Positions 41,781 through 49,244 of a DNA stretch of 64,000 bases are shown here, in pieces. Position numbers and translations under genes: made by a program. The notes beneath the pieces were generated by a model, which was given only the letters and a program-made list of their open reading frames with translations, was not told where the DNA came from and made no database searches. This DNA is from SIG603 sp964370775. GTDB lineage: Bacteria > Bacillota > Clostridia > Oscillospirales > Acutalibacteraceae. The first letter of the stretch is position 1. Every line of letters starts with the position of its first letter. The stretch is taken from assembly GCA_964370775.1 (NCBI GenBank), contig CAYJKT010000001.1:127877-191876 (forward strand), read 5' to 3'.

Positions 41781-43394
41781 TTAAAGAGTAGTTTCATCAG
41801 GACTAACCAAACATTCAAGTAGGTAAGGTTGGTCTGCTGATAAAAACTCATCTATAGCAGCTTCACATTCGCTCATAGATTTAATTACCTTAGATTTAAT
41901 ACCATAAGTTTTAGCAAGCTCAGATATATTAGGGCTTCCGTCTAAAAATACAGCAGTTTGGTTGTCGCTATATCCATTAGTTTGAAGCTCTCTAACCATG
42001 CCAAGTCTACCGTTTGTCATAACTACCATTTTAAGCTTAACATTATTTTGAGCAATAGTGCCAAGCTCCATCATTTGCATTTGGAAAGAACCATCGCCAC
42101 ATACTGTGATAACTTGAGAGTCAGGACATGCAAGCTTTGCACCTACACCAGCTGGTATCGAATATCCCATAGTTCCCATGCCACCAGATGTCAAAAATCG
42201 TCCACTTTTGTAGTTAAAGTTATTTGCAACCCAAATTTGGTTTTGACCAACATCTGCTACAATATTTACTTTTTCGTCGCATTTTTCAGAAAGTTTTTTC
42301 ATAAACTCTTTTGGATTAATATATCCGTCAATGCTAGGTTTGATTTTTTTAGAAGCCTTAATATCATCAAGTTTGTTAATCCATTCAGAGGTATCTAATT
42401 CGGTGATTTTGCCAATCATTTCAGTTAATACAAGGTTAGCATCACCAACAACAGGGATATCAACAGCCAGATTTTTGCCAATCTCTGCTGGGTCAATATC
42501 AATATGTATAACAAGCTTTCCTTGTTTTACGATTTTAGGTGCAGCAACAGAACGGTCGCCAGCTCTTGTACCGATTGCTAGAAGAACGTCAGCTTCTTTC
42601 ATAGCTGTGTTAGCCTCTGGAACACCGTGCATACCAAGCATACCGTAATTTAATTTGTGATTTTTTGGAATATTGCTAATACCCATCATAGTTGTAATAA
42701 CAGGTATATTAGATTTCTCTGCAAATTCCATAAGTTTTTCATTTGCATTAGCCGTAAACACTCCACCACCAGCACAAATAAGGGGTCTCTTAGCTGATTT
42801 TAAAGCAGAAATTGCTCTCTTAATTTGCCCAGGGTGTCCGTTAACATTAGGGTTATAGCTTCTCATTGTAATAGAGTCTGGGTAGCTAAATTTAATTTTC
42901 TCTCTTTGTACATCAACCGGAACGTCAATGATTACTGGACCTTTTCTGCCAGTATTTGCAAGATAAAATGCTTCCTTAAAAACTCTGCAAGCGTCTTCTG
43001 GGTCTTTCAAAATATAGCTATATTTGCTAAATGGCTCTACTGCGCCAGTAATATCTGCTTCTTGGAAAACATCTCTACCTAGCAAATCAGTTGAAACTTG
43101 CCCAGTAATAACAACCATAGGCACAGAGTCCATATAGGCTGTCGCAATACCTGTGATAAGGTTCAAAGCTCCAGGACCTGAGGTAGCAATGCAAACCGCT
43201 GGTTTGTTGGTGACTCTTGCGTAACCGTTTGCTGAGTGAGCAGCGTTTTGCTCGTGACGAACTAATATATGTTTAATATCGCTGTGAGATAAAGCGTCGT
43301 AAAAAGGGCATATCGCAGCACCAGGGTAACCAAAGACAGTGCTAATTCCCTCTTTTTCCAAAGCTTTTACCATAGCTTGTGCAACTGTTATCAT
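41781..43394 (-). CDS. ilvB: acetolactate synthase large (catalytic) subunit
   Basis: Thiamine-PP enzyme joining two pyruvates, the first step of valine and leucine synthesis. Motifs: catalytic Glu in VRHEQNAAHSANGYARV (about 46-62), and the ThDP motif GDGSFQMQMMELGTIAQNNV (about 433-452, GDG...NN). Length 537, slightly short for the family. The frame reaches 43403, but ATG 43394 is better spaced from AGGAAAGG and gives MITVAQAMVKAL. Promoter at 43436-43464; no T-box is visible in the leader, which is only about 35 bases. Confidence 0.96.
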   Translation of the reverse strand: MITVAQAMVKALEKEGISTVFGYPGAAICPFYDALSHSDIKHILVRHEQNAAHSANGYARVTNKPAVCIATSGPGALNLITGIATAYMDSVPMVVITGQVSTDLLGRDVFQEADITGAVEPFSKYSYILKDPEDACRVFKEAFYLANTGRKGPVIIDVPVDVQREKIKFSYPDSITMRSYNPNVNGHPGQIKRAISALKSAKRPLICAGGGVFTANANEKLMEFAEKSNIPVITTMMGISNIPKNHKLNYGMLGMHGVPEANTAMKEADVLLAIGTRAGDRSVAAPKIVKQGKLVIHIDIDPAEIGKNLAVDIPVVGDANLVLTEMIGKITELDTSEWINKLDDIKASKKIKPSIDGYINPKEFMKKLSEKCDEKVNIVADVGQNQIWVANNFNYKSGRFLTSGGMGTMGYSIPAGVGAKLACPDSQVITVCGDGSFQMQMMELGTIAQNNVKLKMVVMTNGRLGMVRELQTNGYSDNQTAVFLDGSPNISELAKTYGIKSKVIKSMSECEAAIDEFLSADQPYLLECLVSPDETTL

Positions 43395-43435
43395 AAAAAA
43401 CATCCTTTCCTATGTTTATAGTATAGATTTAGTTA

Positions 43436-43464
43436 ATTATATAATATTTATCGCATTAATGCAA
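43436..43464 (-). promoter_or_regulatory. sigma-A promoter of ilvBN
   Basis: Minus strand: TTGCAT (43459-43464), 17 bases, TATAAT (43436-43441). A 10-base palindrome GCATTAATGC (43453-43462) overlaps the -35 region and could be a repressor site. Confidence 0.7.
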
Positions 43465-43502
43465 GAAAATAATGTTAACTTTCGTAATATGTTGGTTAAG
43501 TA

Positions 43503-43531
43503 TTGATATATTTGGGTTATTGTATTATACT
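43503..43531 (+). promoter_or_regulatory. sigma-A promoter of the OLD-family gene
   Basis: TTGATA (43503-43508), 17 bases, TATACT (43526-43531), about 100 bases before the start codon. Confidence 0.55.
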
Positions 43532-43628
43532 TAGAAAAGTTAATTAGTTTTTTGAGACGTAAATCTAAGCTTGTTAATTCAATTTTACTGGAAATTTGAT
43601 TCTAAATTATGAAAAGTGGTATTATGAT

Positions 43629-45458
43629 ATGGCAATAAAAAAATTATCGATTAGTGGATTGAGAAGTTTTTTAAATAAAACTGAAATAGAGTTTGCATTA
43701 CCAGATAAAATAAATAAAGGAAGTGGACTGACAGTTATTGTTGGTTCAAACAACAGCGGTAAAACTACAATTATTGAAGCTCTTCATTTAATACAAAAGG
43801 GAACTAATATTATGCCTAGTGCCATGAGAAATGAAAAAAGCACAAGTGTTAATATAAGGTTAGAAGATGATAAAAATCAAGTATATAGTGTGAGTGCAGA
43901 TGATGAAAACGGTGCATATTTAACAAGAACAAAGAATGGAAATGTCAAAGTGCCCCATGATATATGGGATACTGAAATGTTTTTATTATCTAGTAAAAGG
44001 TCGTTCATGAGCACATTTCATTTTAACTCAGGTACTAGCGATAGAAAGTTTTATGGAGGGAATATATCGTCTGAATTTTTACGAGAAAATGATAATCAAA
44101 CAAACACTAATTTTGGTGCTAGATTGACAAAGGCGCATGAGTATAAAGATATATTTAATGATAAATTATCAAAAATATTACCACAAACGCCAAAATGGAA
44201 AATACAATCACAGCATGGGAATACTTTGTTTTTAGAATTTGAATTCGAAGATATAAAGCATAGTAGTATTGGAACGGGAGATGGCTATATAAATATATTC
44301 AATATTGTTGATGCGTTATATGATGCGAATGATTATGATACCATAATAATTGATGAACCTGAAGTTTCACTACATCCTGACATACAAAGGAGATTGTTTG
44401 AATTTTTGCTAGAAGAATCTAAGGATAAGCAAATTGTAGTTTGCACTCATTCGCCTTATTTTTTAGATTGGGAAAGTATTGCCAACAAAAGTGAATTATA
44501 TAGGTTGATAAAAAAGGGTTCGGAAAGTAGAGTTTACAGAATAGATGATAATTCTAGAAATGCTATAAAAGGTTTATTAAATTTAGAAAATCCACATATC
44601 TTAGGCTTAAATGCTAATGAAATATTTTTTTTAAGCGATAATATTATTCTTACGGAAGGTCAAGAAGATGTTATAAGTTATAAAAAGATATTCGAAAAAT
44701 ATGATTTTATACCTAATGCCACTTTCTTTGGATGGGGAATAGGTGGAGCAAATAAGATAAAACATATAATGACATTGCTGATTTCGCTAGGATATGAAAA
44801 AATATTTGTTAGTTNNNNNNNNNNCAATGATCAAAAGGATAAACTGAAATCATATCAAGATGAGTATAAAAATTATAAATTTATAACTATACCGACTAAT
44901 GATGTAAGAGATAAGAGCGAATCACATCTAAGAACTTTGAAAAAGATATTAAAAGGCATTAATTGCATTGATGAAGAAGTAAAAGGTAAAATTATTAAAG
45001 AGCAGAAAAATATTAAAGGTGATTACTTGGTGAAAAATCTTGGTACGATGCAGATTAATGAGAAATATGAAAAGAATATACGATTGATGATATCAGAAAT
45101 TAAAGAATATTTTAACTATCAAGAGAGCAAAAGAGAAGTAAAGAGAATGGTAGAGAATAATTTTAATGAAATAGTTGAAGTGCGAAATGTAAAAAAAGTG
45201 ATTGATAGTGAAAAAATTTACGATGAAATAAAGAAATATATTGATGAAAAATATAAAGAATATGAATTTAAGGGTGGTGGAGGAGAAATTATAAGCAATA
45301 AGAAGATTAATGAGAATGAGTATTACACAATATTCGAATATTCTGTATCAATATATAGAGATTATCAAATAAAATGTACATTTCATATAATTGTAGATAT
45401 TACTGATAATACTTATGAAATAATAAAAGTAAAAACAATTGAAAGAAATCTTCCTTGA
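43629..45458 (+). CDS. OLD-family ATP-dependent endonuclease (AAA ATPase plus TOPRIM), with assembly gap
   Basis: ABC/SMC-type ATPase at the N-terminus (Walker A GSNNSGKTT at about 38-46, DTIIIDEPEVSLHPDIQRR, then CTHSPYFLD) and a TOPRIM nuclease region (ILTEGQEDVISYKK, with the first acidic residue). The stretch KIFVS then four unknown residues then NDQKDK is where the TOPRIM Asp-x-Asp should be, but ten N (44815-44824) hide it; true gap length is unknown. A Gly-rich linker and extra C-terminal domain follow. Such single OLD proteins are found in mobile and anti-phage contexts. ATG 43629 has a weak site. Confidence 0.8.
   Translation: MAIKKLSISGLRSFLNKTEIEFALPDKINKGSGLTVIVGSNNSGKTTIIEALHLIQKGTNIMPSAMRNEKSTSVNIRLEDDKNQVYSVSADDENGAYLTRTKNGNVKVPHDIWDTEMFLLSSKRSFMSTFHFNSGTSDRKFYGGNISSEFLRENDNQTNTNFGARLTKAHEYKDIFNDKLSKILPQTPKWKIQSQHGNTLFLEFEFEDIKHSSIGTGDGYINIFNIVDALYDANDYDTIIIDEPEVSLHPDIQRRLFEFLLEESKDKQIVVCTHSPYFLDWESIANKSELYRLIKKGSESRVYRIDDNSRNAIKGLLNLENPHILGLNANEIFFLSDNIILTEGQEDVISYKKIFEKYDFIPNATFFGWGIGGANKIKHIMTLLISLGYEKIFVSXXXXNDQKDKLKSYQDEYKNYKFITIPTNDVRDKSESHLRTLKKILKGINCIDEEVKGKIIKEQKNIKGDYLVKNLGTMQINEKYEKNIRLMISEIKEYFNYQESKREVKRMVENNFNEIVEVRNVKKVIDSEKIYDEIKKYIDEKYKEYEFKGGGGEIISNKKINENEYYTIFEYSVSIYRDYQIKCTFHIIVDITDNTYEIIKVKTIERNLP
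44815..44824. other. run of 10 N (assembly gap)
   Basis: Exactly ten undetermined bases inside the OLD-family gene. The frame stays open when counted as ten bases, but the number may be a scaffold placeholder. Confidence 0.99.
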
Positions 45459-45468
45459 AGGTAGAAGA

Positions 45469-45819
45469 ATGGAAAATAAAATGATAAATACTACAGAAAA
45501 ATACAGAGCAATAATTGCTTATATACCATTGCTATTTTTTATTAATTTAAAAGATAAATCCGAGCTTGTGAGATTTCACACGGAACAGGGAAAAGTTTTA
45601 ACAATTTTTGATATTGCACTTCTACTTTACAGTTTATTGCATACTAATATATTAGAAAGTATTTTACCTTTAAGCGTATACGTAATATTAAGCACAGCAT
45701 TAAACTTCATATATATTTTAGCAGCAGTGTTTACAGTGTTTGGAATTTTGAGCGTTTTGAATGGTCAAAAAAGAAAGCTACCAATAATTGGAAGTTTTGC
45801 AGAAAAAGCAAAAAAATAA
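45469..45819 (+). CDS. small membrane protein, DUF4870-like
   Basis: A 116-residue protein with three or four hydrophobic segments: YRAIIAYIPLLFFIN (about 12-26), VLTIFDIALLLYSLL and a long C-terminal hydrophobic stretch ending in VFGILSVLNGQKRKLP. The pattern (YIPLLFF, VRFHTEQG, PIIGSFAEKA) is like DUF4870/TIC20-related small membrane proteins in Bacillota. It begins 11 bases after the OLD gene, ATG 45469 with GAAGG in front; an open frame overlapping the OLD gene reaches further upstream. Function unknown. Confidence 0.7.
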   Translation: MENKMINTTEKYRAIIAYIPLLFFINLKDKSELVRFHTEQGKVLTIFDIALLLYSLLHTNILESILPLSVYVILSTALNFIYILAAVFTVFGILSVLNGQKRKLPIIGSFAEKAKK

Positions 45820-45829
45820 AAAATATATA

Positions 45830-45858
45830 TTGACAAACAACAAAGCTTATAGTATAAT
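45830..45858 (+). promoter_or_regulatory. sigma-A promoter of infC-rpmI-rplT
   Basis: TTGACA (45830-45835), 17 bases, TATAAT (45853-45858): both hexamers match consensus fully. Confidence 0.9.
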
Positions 45859-45864
45859 AAGCCA

Positions 45865-45994
45865 GTAAAACAAAGTAGAGCCATAGGTTCTCACCGTGCG
45901 GTTACGTCCGACATCGGTCAATATCTTTATGCTGTATTTAGATATAGCTGAATTATGTTGATTTAGTGGACGGATTACCGTCCACTTTTATTAT
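45865..45994 (+). ncRNA. ribosomal protein L20 leader (infC operon attenuator)
   Basis: The leader between a consensus promoter and infC contains a folded region with CCGTGCGG and GTCCGACATCGG segments, then an intrinsic terminator. In Bacillota this place is occupied by the L20 leader, where free L20 binds and promotes termination to control infC-rpmI-rplT. Position, length (about 130 bases) and the embedded terminator agree; I did not match the consensus base by base. Confidence 0.7.
45965..45994 (+). terminator. attenuator terminator in the infC leader
   Basis: AGTGGACGG (45965-45973), loop ATTA, CCGTCCACT (45978-45986), then TTTTATTATTT. It ends 44 bases before the infC start. Confidence 0.85.
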
Positions 45995-46038
45995 TTATGG
46001 CAGACAACCACACAGTTAGGTTACGGAGGTGTTTTTTT

Positions 46039-46557
46039 ATCAGCAATAAGGAACTACAAATCAATGAAGAAATAAGCGAAAAAGAGCTTAGAGTTATTGA
46101 TTTTGACGGTGCACAATTAGGTGTTATGACTTTAACAAATGCGCTTAATTTAGCTAGCGAAAGAGGGCTTGACCTAGTTAAAATAGCCCCAAAAGCTCAA
46201 CCACCTGTTTGTAAAATCATCGACTACGGTAAATACCGTTTCGAGCAAACAAAACGTGTTAAGGAAGCAAAGAAAAATCAAAAGGTAGTAGAACTTAAGG
46301 AGATTAGATTATCCCTTAATATAGATACTCACGACTTTAACACAAAAGCCAATCAAGCTAAGAAATTTATCGGTGACGGTAATAAGGTGAAAGTTTCTAT
46401 CAGATTTAGAGGAAGAGAGATGGGTCACCCAGAACTTGGACTTGATACTATGAAGAGATTTGCAGAGACATTAAGCGAATTTGCTAATGTTGAAAAAGCC
46501 GCAAAGCTTGAGGGAAGAAGTATGCTAATGTTCCTTGCCCCCAAGACCGCTAAGTAA
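46039..46557 (+). CDS. infC: translation initiation factor IF-3
   Basis: IF-3 binds the 30S subunit and controls start-codon choice. Motifs: LQINEEISEKELRVIDFDGAQ near the start, the linker helix KNQKVVELKEIRLSLNIDTH (about 86-105) and the C-terminal RFRGREMGHPELG. The protein should start with ISNKELQIN at ATC 46039: GGAGG at 46025-46029 lies nine bases before it, and the upstream open frame (from 45997) overlaps the attenuator and lacks a site. A rare start codon in infC is the known basis of IF-3 autoregulation. About 172 residues. Confidence 0.95.
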   Translation: MSNKELQINEEISEKELRVIDFDGAQLGVMTLTNALNLASERGLDLVKIAPKAQPPVCKIIDYGKYRFEQTKRVKEAKKNQKVVELKEIRLSLNIDTHDFNTKANQAKKFIGDGNKVKVSIRFRGREMGHPELGLDTMKRFAETLSEFANVEKAAKLEGRSMLMFLAPKTAK

Positions 46558-46578
46558 TAAATATAAGGAGGATATTTT

Positions 46579-46782
46579 ATGCCAAAACTAAAAACACATA
46601 GTGGAGCGAAAAAACGCTTCAAACTATCAAAAAAAGGTAAAGTAATTCGTGCCCAAGCAAATAAAAGACATCTTTTGAACGGCCACGGAAAAACAAGCAA
46701 GAGCAAACGCCACTTAAGAGGTACTGTGACTGCTGACAAAACAAACGAAAAAGCTGTAAAAAGAATGTTACCTTACGCATAA
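46579..46782 (+). CDS. rpmI: 50S ribosomal protein L35
   Basis: A 67-residue basic protein with the L35 pattern PKLKTHSGAKKRFKLSKKGK, RAQANKRHLL and TSKSKRHLRG. GGAGG at 46567-46571 precedes the ATG. Middle gene of infC-rpmI-rplT. Confidence 0.98.
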   Translation: MPKLKTHSGAKKRFKLSKKGKVIRAQANKRHLLNGHGKTSKSKRHLRGTVTADKTNEKAVKRMLPYA

Positions 46783-46816
46783 TGCGTAAACCGTGAAAGG
46801 AAAGGATTGAAAATAT

Positions 46817-47170
46817 ATGGCAAGAGTTAAGGGCGCACTTGCGACTCGTAAAAGAAGAAAAAAAGTACTGAAACTTGCAAAAGGTTACTGGGGTTCAAAA
46901 AGTAGACACTTTAAAATGGCTAAACAAGCTGTTATGAAGTCAGGCAACTATGCTTATATCGGTAGAAAACATAGAAAAAGAGATTTCCGTAGATTATGGA
47001 TCACTAGAATTTCAGCTGCTTGCAAATTAAACGGCATGAACTATTCAACATTTATGAATGGTCTTAAAAAAGCTGATATCACACTTAACAGAAAAATGTT
47101 GTCAGAAATTGCTATCACAGATGCAGCAGGATTTACTGCACTTGTTGAGAAAGCAAAAGCTGCTTTATAA
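46817..47170 (+). CDS. rplT: 50S ribosomal protein L20
   Basis: A 117-residue basic protein: ARVKGALATRKRRKKVLKLA, KGYWGSKSRHFKMAKQAV and YAYIGRKHRKRDFRRLWI. It assembles on 23S rRNA and, by family knowledge, represses its own operon through the leader at 45865-45994. Terminator follows immediately. Confidence 0.98.
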   Translation: MARVKGALATRKRRKKVLKLAKGYWGSKSRHFKMAKQAVMKSGNYAYIGRKHRKRDFRRLWITRISAACKLNGMNYSTFMNGLKKADITLNRKMLSEIAITDAAGFTALVEKAKAAL

Positions 47171-47174
47171 TATT

Positions 47175-47201
47175 AAAAGCCCAACTAGCTTGGGCTTTTT
47201 G
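47175..47201 (+). terminator. terminator of infC-rpmI-rplT
   Basis: AAAAGCCCAA (47175-47184) pairs with TTGGGCTTTT (47190-47199) around CTAGC, with the T-run inside and after the 3' arm. Confidence 0.9.
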
Positions 47202-47226
47202 ACATTTTTAGATATAATGAAAAGCT

Positions 47227-47293
47227 AACTAATTTTATATAAAAACATAGAAAAACCATGAATTTTACTATGTTTTTACGTGAATTTAGTTAA
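47227..47293 (+). repeat. imperfect 25-bp inverted repeat upstream of the TrmH-like gene
   Basis: Bases 47227-47251 match the reverse complement of 47269-47293 at 21 of 25 positions, with a 17-base loop. It could be a leader hairpin for the gene at 47311 or a small mobile remnant. Confidence 0.45.
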
Positions 47294-47310
47294 TCAAAAA
47301 AGGTTAATTT

Positions 47311-48090
47311 ATGGATATAAAAACAATATCATCGCTTAAGAATGATATAATAAAAGACACTACTGCATACCGTAATTCTGCTTCTTTAAGAAAAGAAAAA
47401 CACATGTTTTTGGCAGAGGGTGCAAGGCTTTGTGGCGATGCAGTGCTTAGTAATACAGAGATAATCAGATTATTTTACACTGAAAAAGCGTACAAAAAGT
47501 ACCATAAATATATTGATGGTGCAAAAGTTAAAAATAACGAGATATATTTAATTAAAGAACATGTTGCAAGTGCGTTGTCGGACACAAAAACAACACAAGG
47601 GGTCTTTGCTCTTTGTAAAATGAGAGATGAAACAGAGATAAAAACCGACAAAGTTTTGTGCTTGGAGAATGTCAGTGACCCGTCTAACATGGGGACAATT
47701 TTTAGAACAGCAGAAGCTATGGGTATTACAGATTTCATCTTAGCAGGGACATGCTGTGACCCGTATTCGCCAAAGGTGACAAGAGGTTCTATGGGTGCTG
47801 TGTTTAGAATAAATATTATTTCGTATAGCGATATTAGTTTAATGGTGGAAAAAATGCAAGGTGATGGTTACACTCTGTATGCTTCTGTTGTAAATGATAG
47901 CGCAAAAAAAGTTAATCAAATAGAGTTTGATAAAAAATCAGTAATGCTTGTGGGTAACGAGGGAGACGGACTTACAAAAGAGATTGTAAATCTTTGTGAT
48001 GAAAGAGTTACAATTCCTATGAATGGTAGAGCAGAGTCGCTAAATGCTTCGGTGGCGGCATCTATACTTATGTGGGAGATGGTAAAGTGA
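47311..48090 (+). CDS. TrmH/SpoU-family RNA 2'-O-methyltransferase
   Basis: A 259-residue protein of the knotted SPOUT superfamily with an N-terminal RNA-binding segment (KEKHMFLAEGARLCGDA). The three family motifs are visible: LENVSDPSNMGTIFRTAEAM (about 114-133), MLVGNEGDGLTKEI (about 211-224) and IPMNGRAESLNASVAASILM (about 235-254). The exact rRNA or tRNA target is unknown. Its stop overlaps the dprA start. Confidence 0.92.
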   Translation: MDIKTISSLKNDIIKDTTAYRNSASLRKEKHMFLAEGARLCGDAVLSNTEIIRLFYTEKAYKKYHKYIDGAKVKNNEIYLIKEHVASALSDTKTTQGVFALCKMRDETEIKTDKVLCLENVSDPSNMGTIFRTAEAMGITDFILAGTCCDPYSPKVTRGSMGAVFRINIISYSDISLMVEKMQGDGYTLYASVVNDSAKKVNQIEFDKKSVMLVGNEGDGLTKEIVNLCDERVTIPMNGRAESLNASVAASILMWEMVK

Positions 48091-49193
48091 GCACAGAATA
48101 CTGGGTATGGCTTCAACATGCCTTTGGTGCAGGCAGTGCAAAACCTGTTGCAATCGGTAGAAGATTTCATGATTTAGAGGAATTTTATAAGGGTGGAAAA
48201 GCCCTGTGGAGACAGTTTAGTTTTATTAAAGAGAGCGAAATAGAGGCTCTAAGTGCGTTTTCTAAAGAAAATGCAGAAGATTTGATTAACTATAGCGAGC
48301 GAATGGACGCTAGAGTTATAGCTTATGATGATGTAGATTACCCAGAAAAACTAAAGCAAATCGACAACCCACCAGCAGTTTTGTATGCGAGTGGCAATTT
48401 TCCTGACTTTGACGAAAACCTAGTTGTATCAGTAGTTGGAGCAAGAAAAGCAAGTACTGGAGCTGTTAAAATGACTGAAAATATCTGCTATGAATTATCT
48501 CAGGCAGGTGCGATAGTTGTGAGTGGTGGCGCACTAGGAATAGACGGCGCAGCTCATAGAGGTGCGTTAAAAGGTCTAAGCCCAACTTGTGCTATGCTTG
48601 CATGTGGAATAGGTTTTCCGTACCTAATGCAAAACCAAAGTTTGCGTAATAAAATCAAAGAAAAAGGCGGTGCTTTAATCACCGAATATCCAGTGAACTC
48701 TGGTGTTAACAAAGGTAATTTTGTTATTAGAAACAGAATTATATCAGCTTTATGCAACGGACTTTTAGTTAGCGAATGTGCTGTTAAAGGTGGCACAATG
48801 CTAACTGTAAATCATGCATTAAAGCAAAATAAAGACGTGTTTGCTTTTCCAGGAGACATCAATAATCCAATGGCAGAGGGTTCTAACCGACTTATTAGAG
48901 ACGGTGCAGTACCAGTGCTTGAGGTACGAGATATACTAGATGAGTATACACATATACTGAGAAAACCCAAAGAAAAGACAGACGATTTTGTGGAACTTAA
49001 AACAAAATCACCTATAGGTCTTTCCAAAAGTGCATTAGACGTGTATAATGTTTTAGGGAAAGAACCTGTACATGTATCATTTATTTGTGAGAGCACAGGA
49101 CTGAAAGTGTCTCAAGTATTGGCGGCAATCACAGAGCTAGAGCTTACAGACAATGCCAAAACATATTCGGGACAAAGATGTTCGTTAATATAA
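48087..49193 (+). CDS. dprA: DNA-processing protein DprA/Smf
   Basis: Binds incoming single-stranded DNA and loads RecA during transformation; widespread also in species not known to transform. The Rossmann-like core shows VSVVGARKASTGAVKMTENI, VVSGGALGIDGAAHRGAL (about 148-165) and the motif FVIRNRIISALCNGLLVSEC (about 216-235); a winged-helix C-terminal domain follows (about 300-368). Start: GTG 48087 overlaps the TrmH-like stop, and GGAGATGG lies just upstream. It precedes topA, the usual order. Confidence 0.95.
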   Translation: MSTEYWVWLQHAFGAGSAKPVAIGRRFHDLEEFYKGGKALWRQFSFIKESEIEALSAFSKENAEDLINYSERMDARVIAYDDVDYPEKLKQIDNPPAVLYASGNFPDFDENLVVSVVGARKASTGAVKMTENICYELSQAGAIVVSGGALGIDGAAHRGALKGLSPTCAMLACGIGFPYLMQNQSLRNKIKEKGGALITEYPVNSGVNKGNFVIRNRIISALCNGLLVSECAVKGGTMLTVNHALKQNKDVFAFPGDINNPMAEGSNRLIRDGAVPVLEVRDILDEYTHILRKPKEKTDDFVELKTKSPIGLSKSALDVYNVLGKEPVHVSFICESTGLKVSQVLAAITELELTDNAKTYSGQRCSLI

Positions 49194-49207
49194 AAAATCA
49201 GACAGAA

Positions 49208-49240
49208 AGGAAGAGGTACTGCAAAAAAATTACGCAGTAC
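49208..49240 (+). promoter_or_regulatory. topA ribosome binding site separated from its start by a hairpin
   Basis: AGGAAGAGG (49208-49216) is about 28 bases before ATG 49245, too far for direct use. In between lies a hairpin, GTACTGC (49216-49222) with GCAGTAC (49234-49240). Folding would bring the site to about four bases from the start. There is no alternative in-frame start in between. Confidence 0.55.
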
Positions 49241-49244
49241 AAAA

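Noticed and set aside
43629..45819. Gabija-type defence pair
   Set aside because: The second gene is a small membrane protein, not a UvrD-like helicase, so only the OLD component is present.
47199..47218. TTGACA followed by TATAAT before the TrmH-like gene
   Set aside because: The spacing is only 8 bases, and TTGACA overlaps the terminator T-run, so it cannot work as a promoter.
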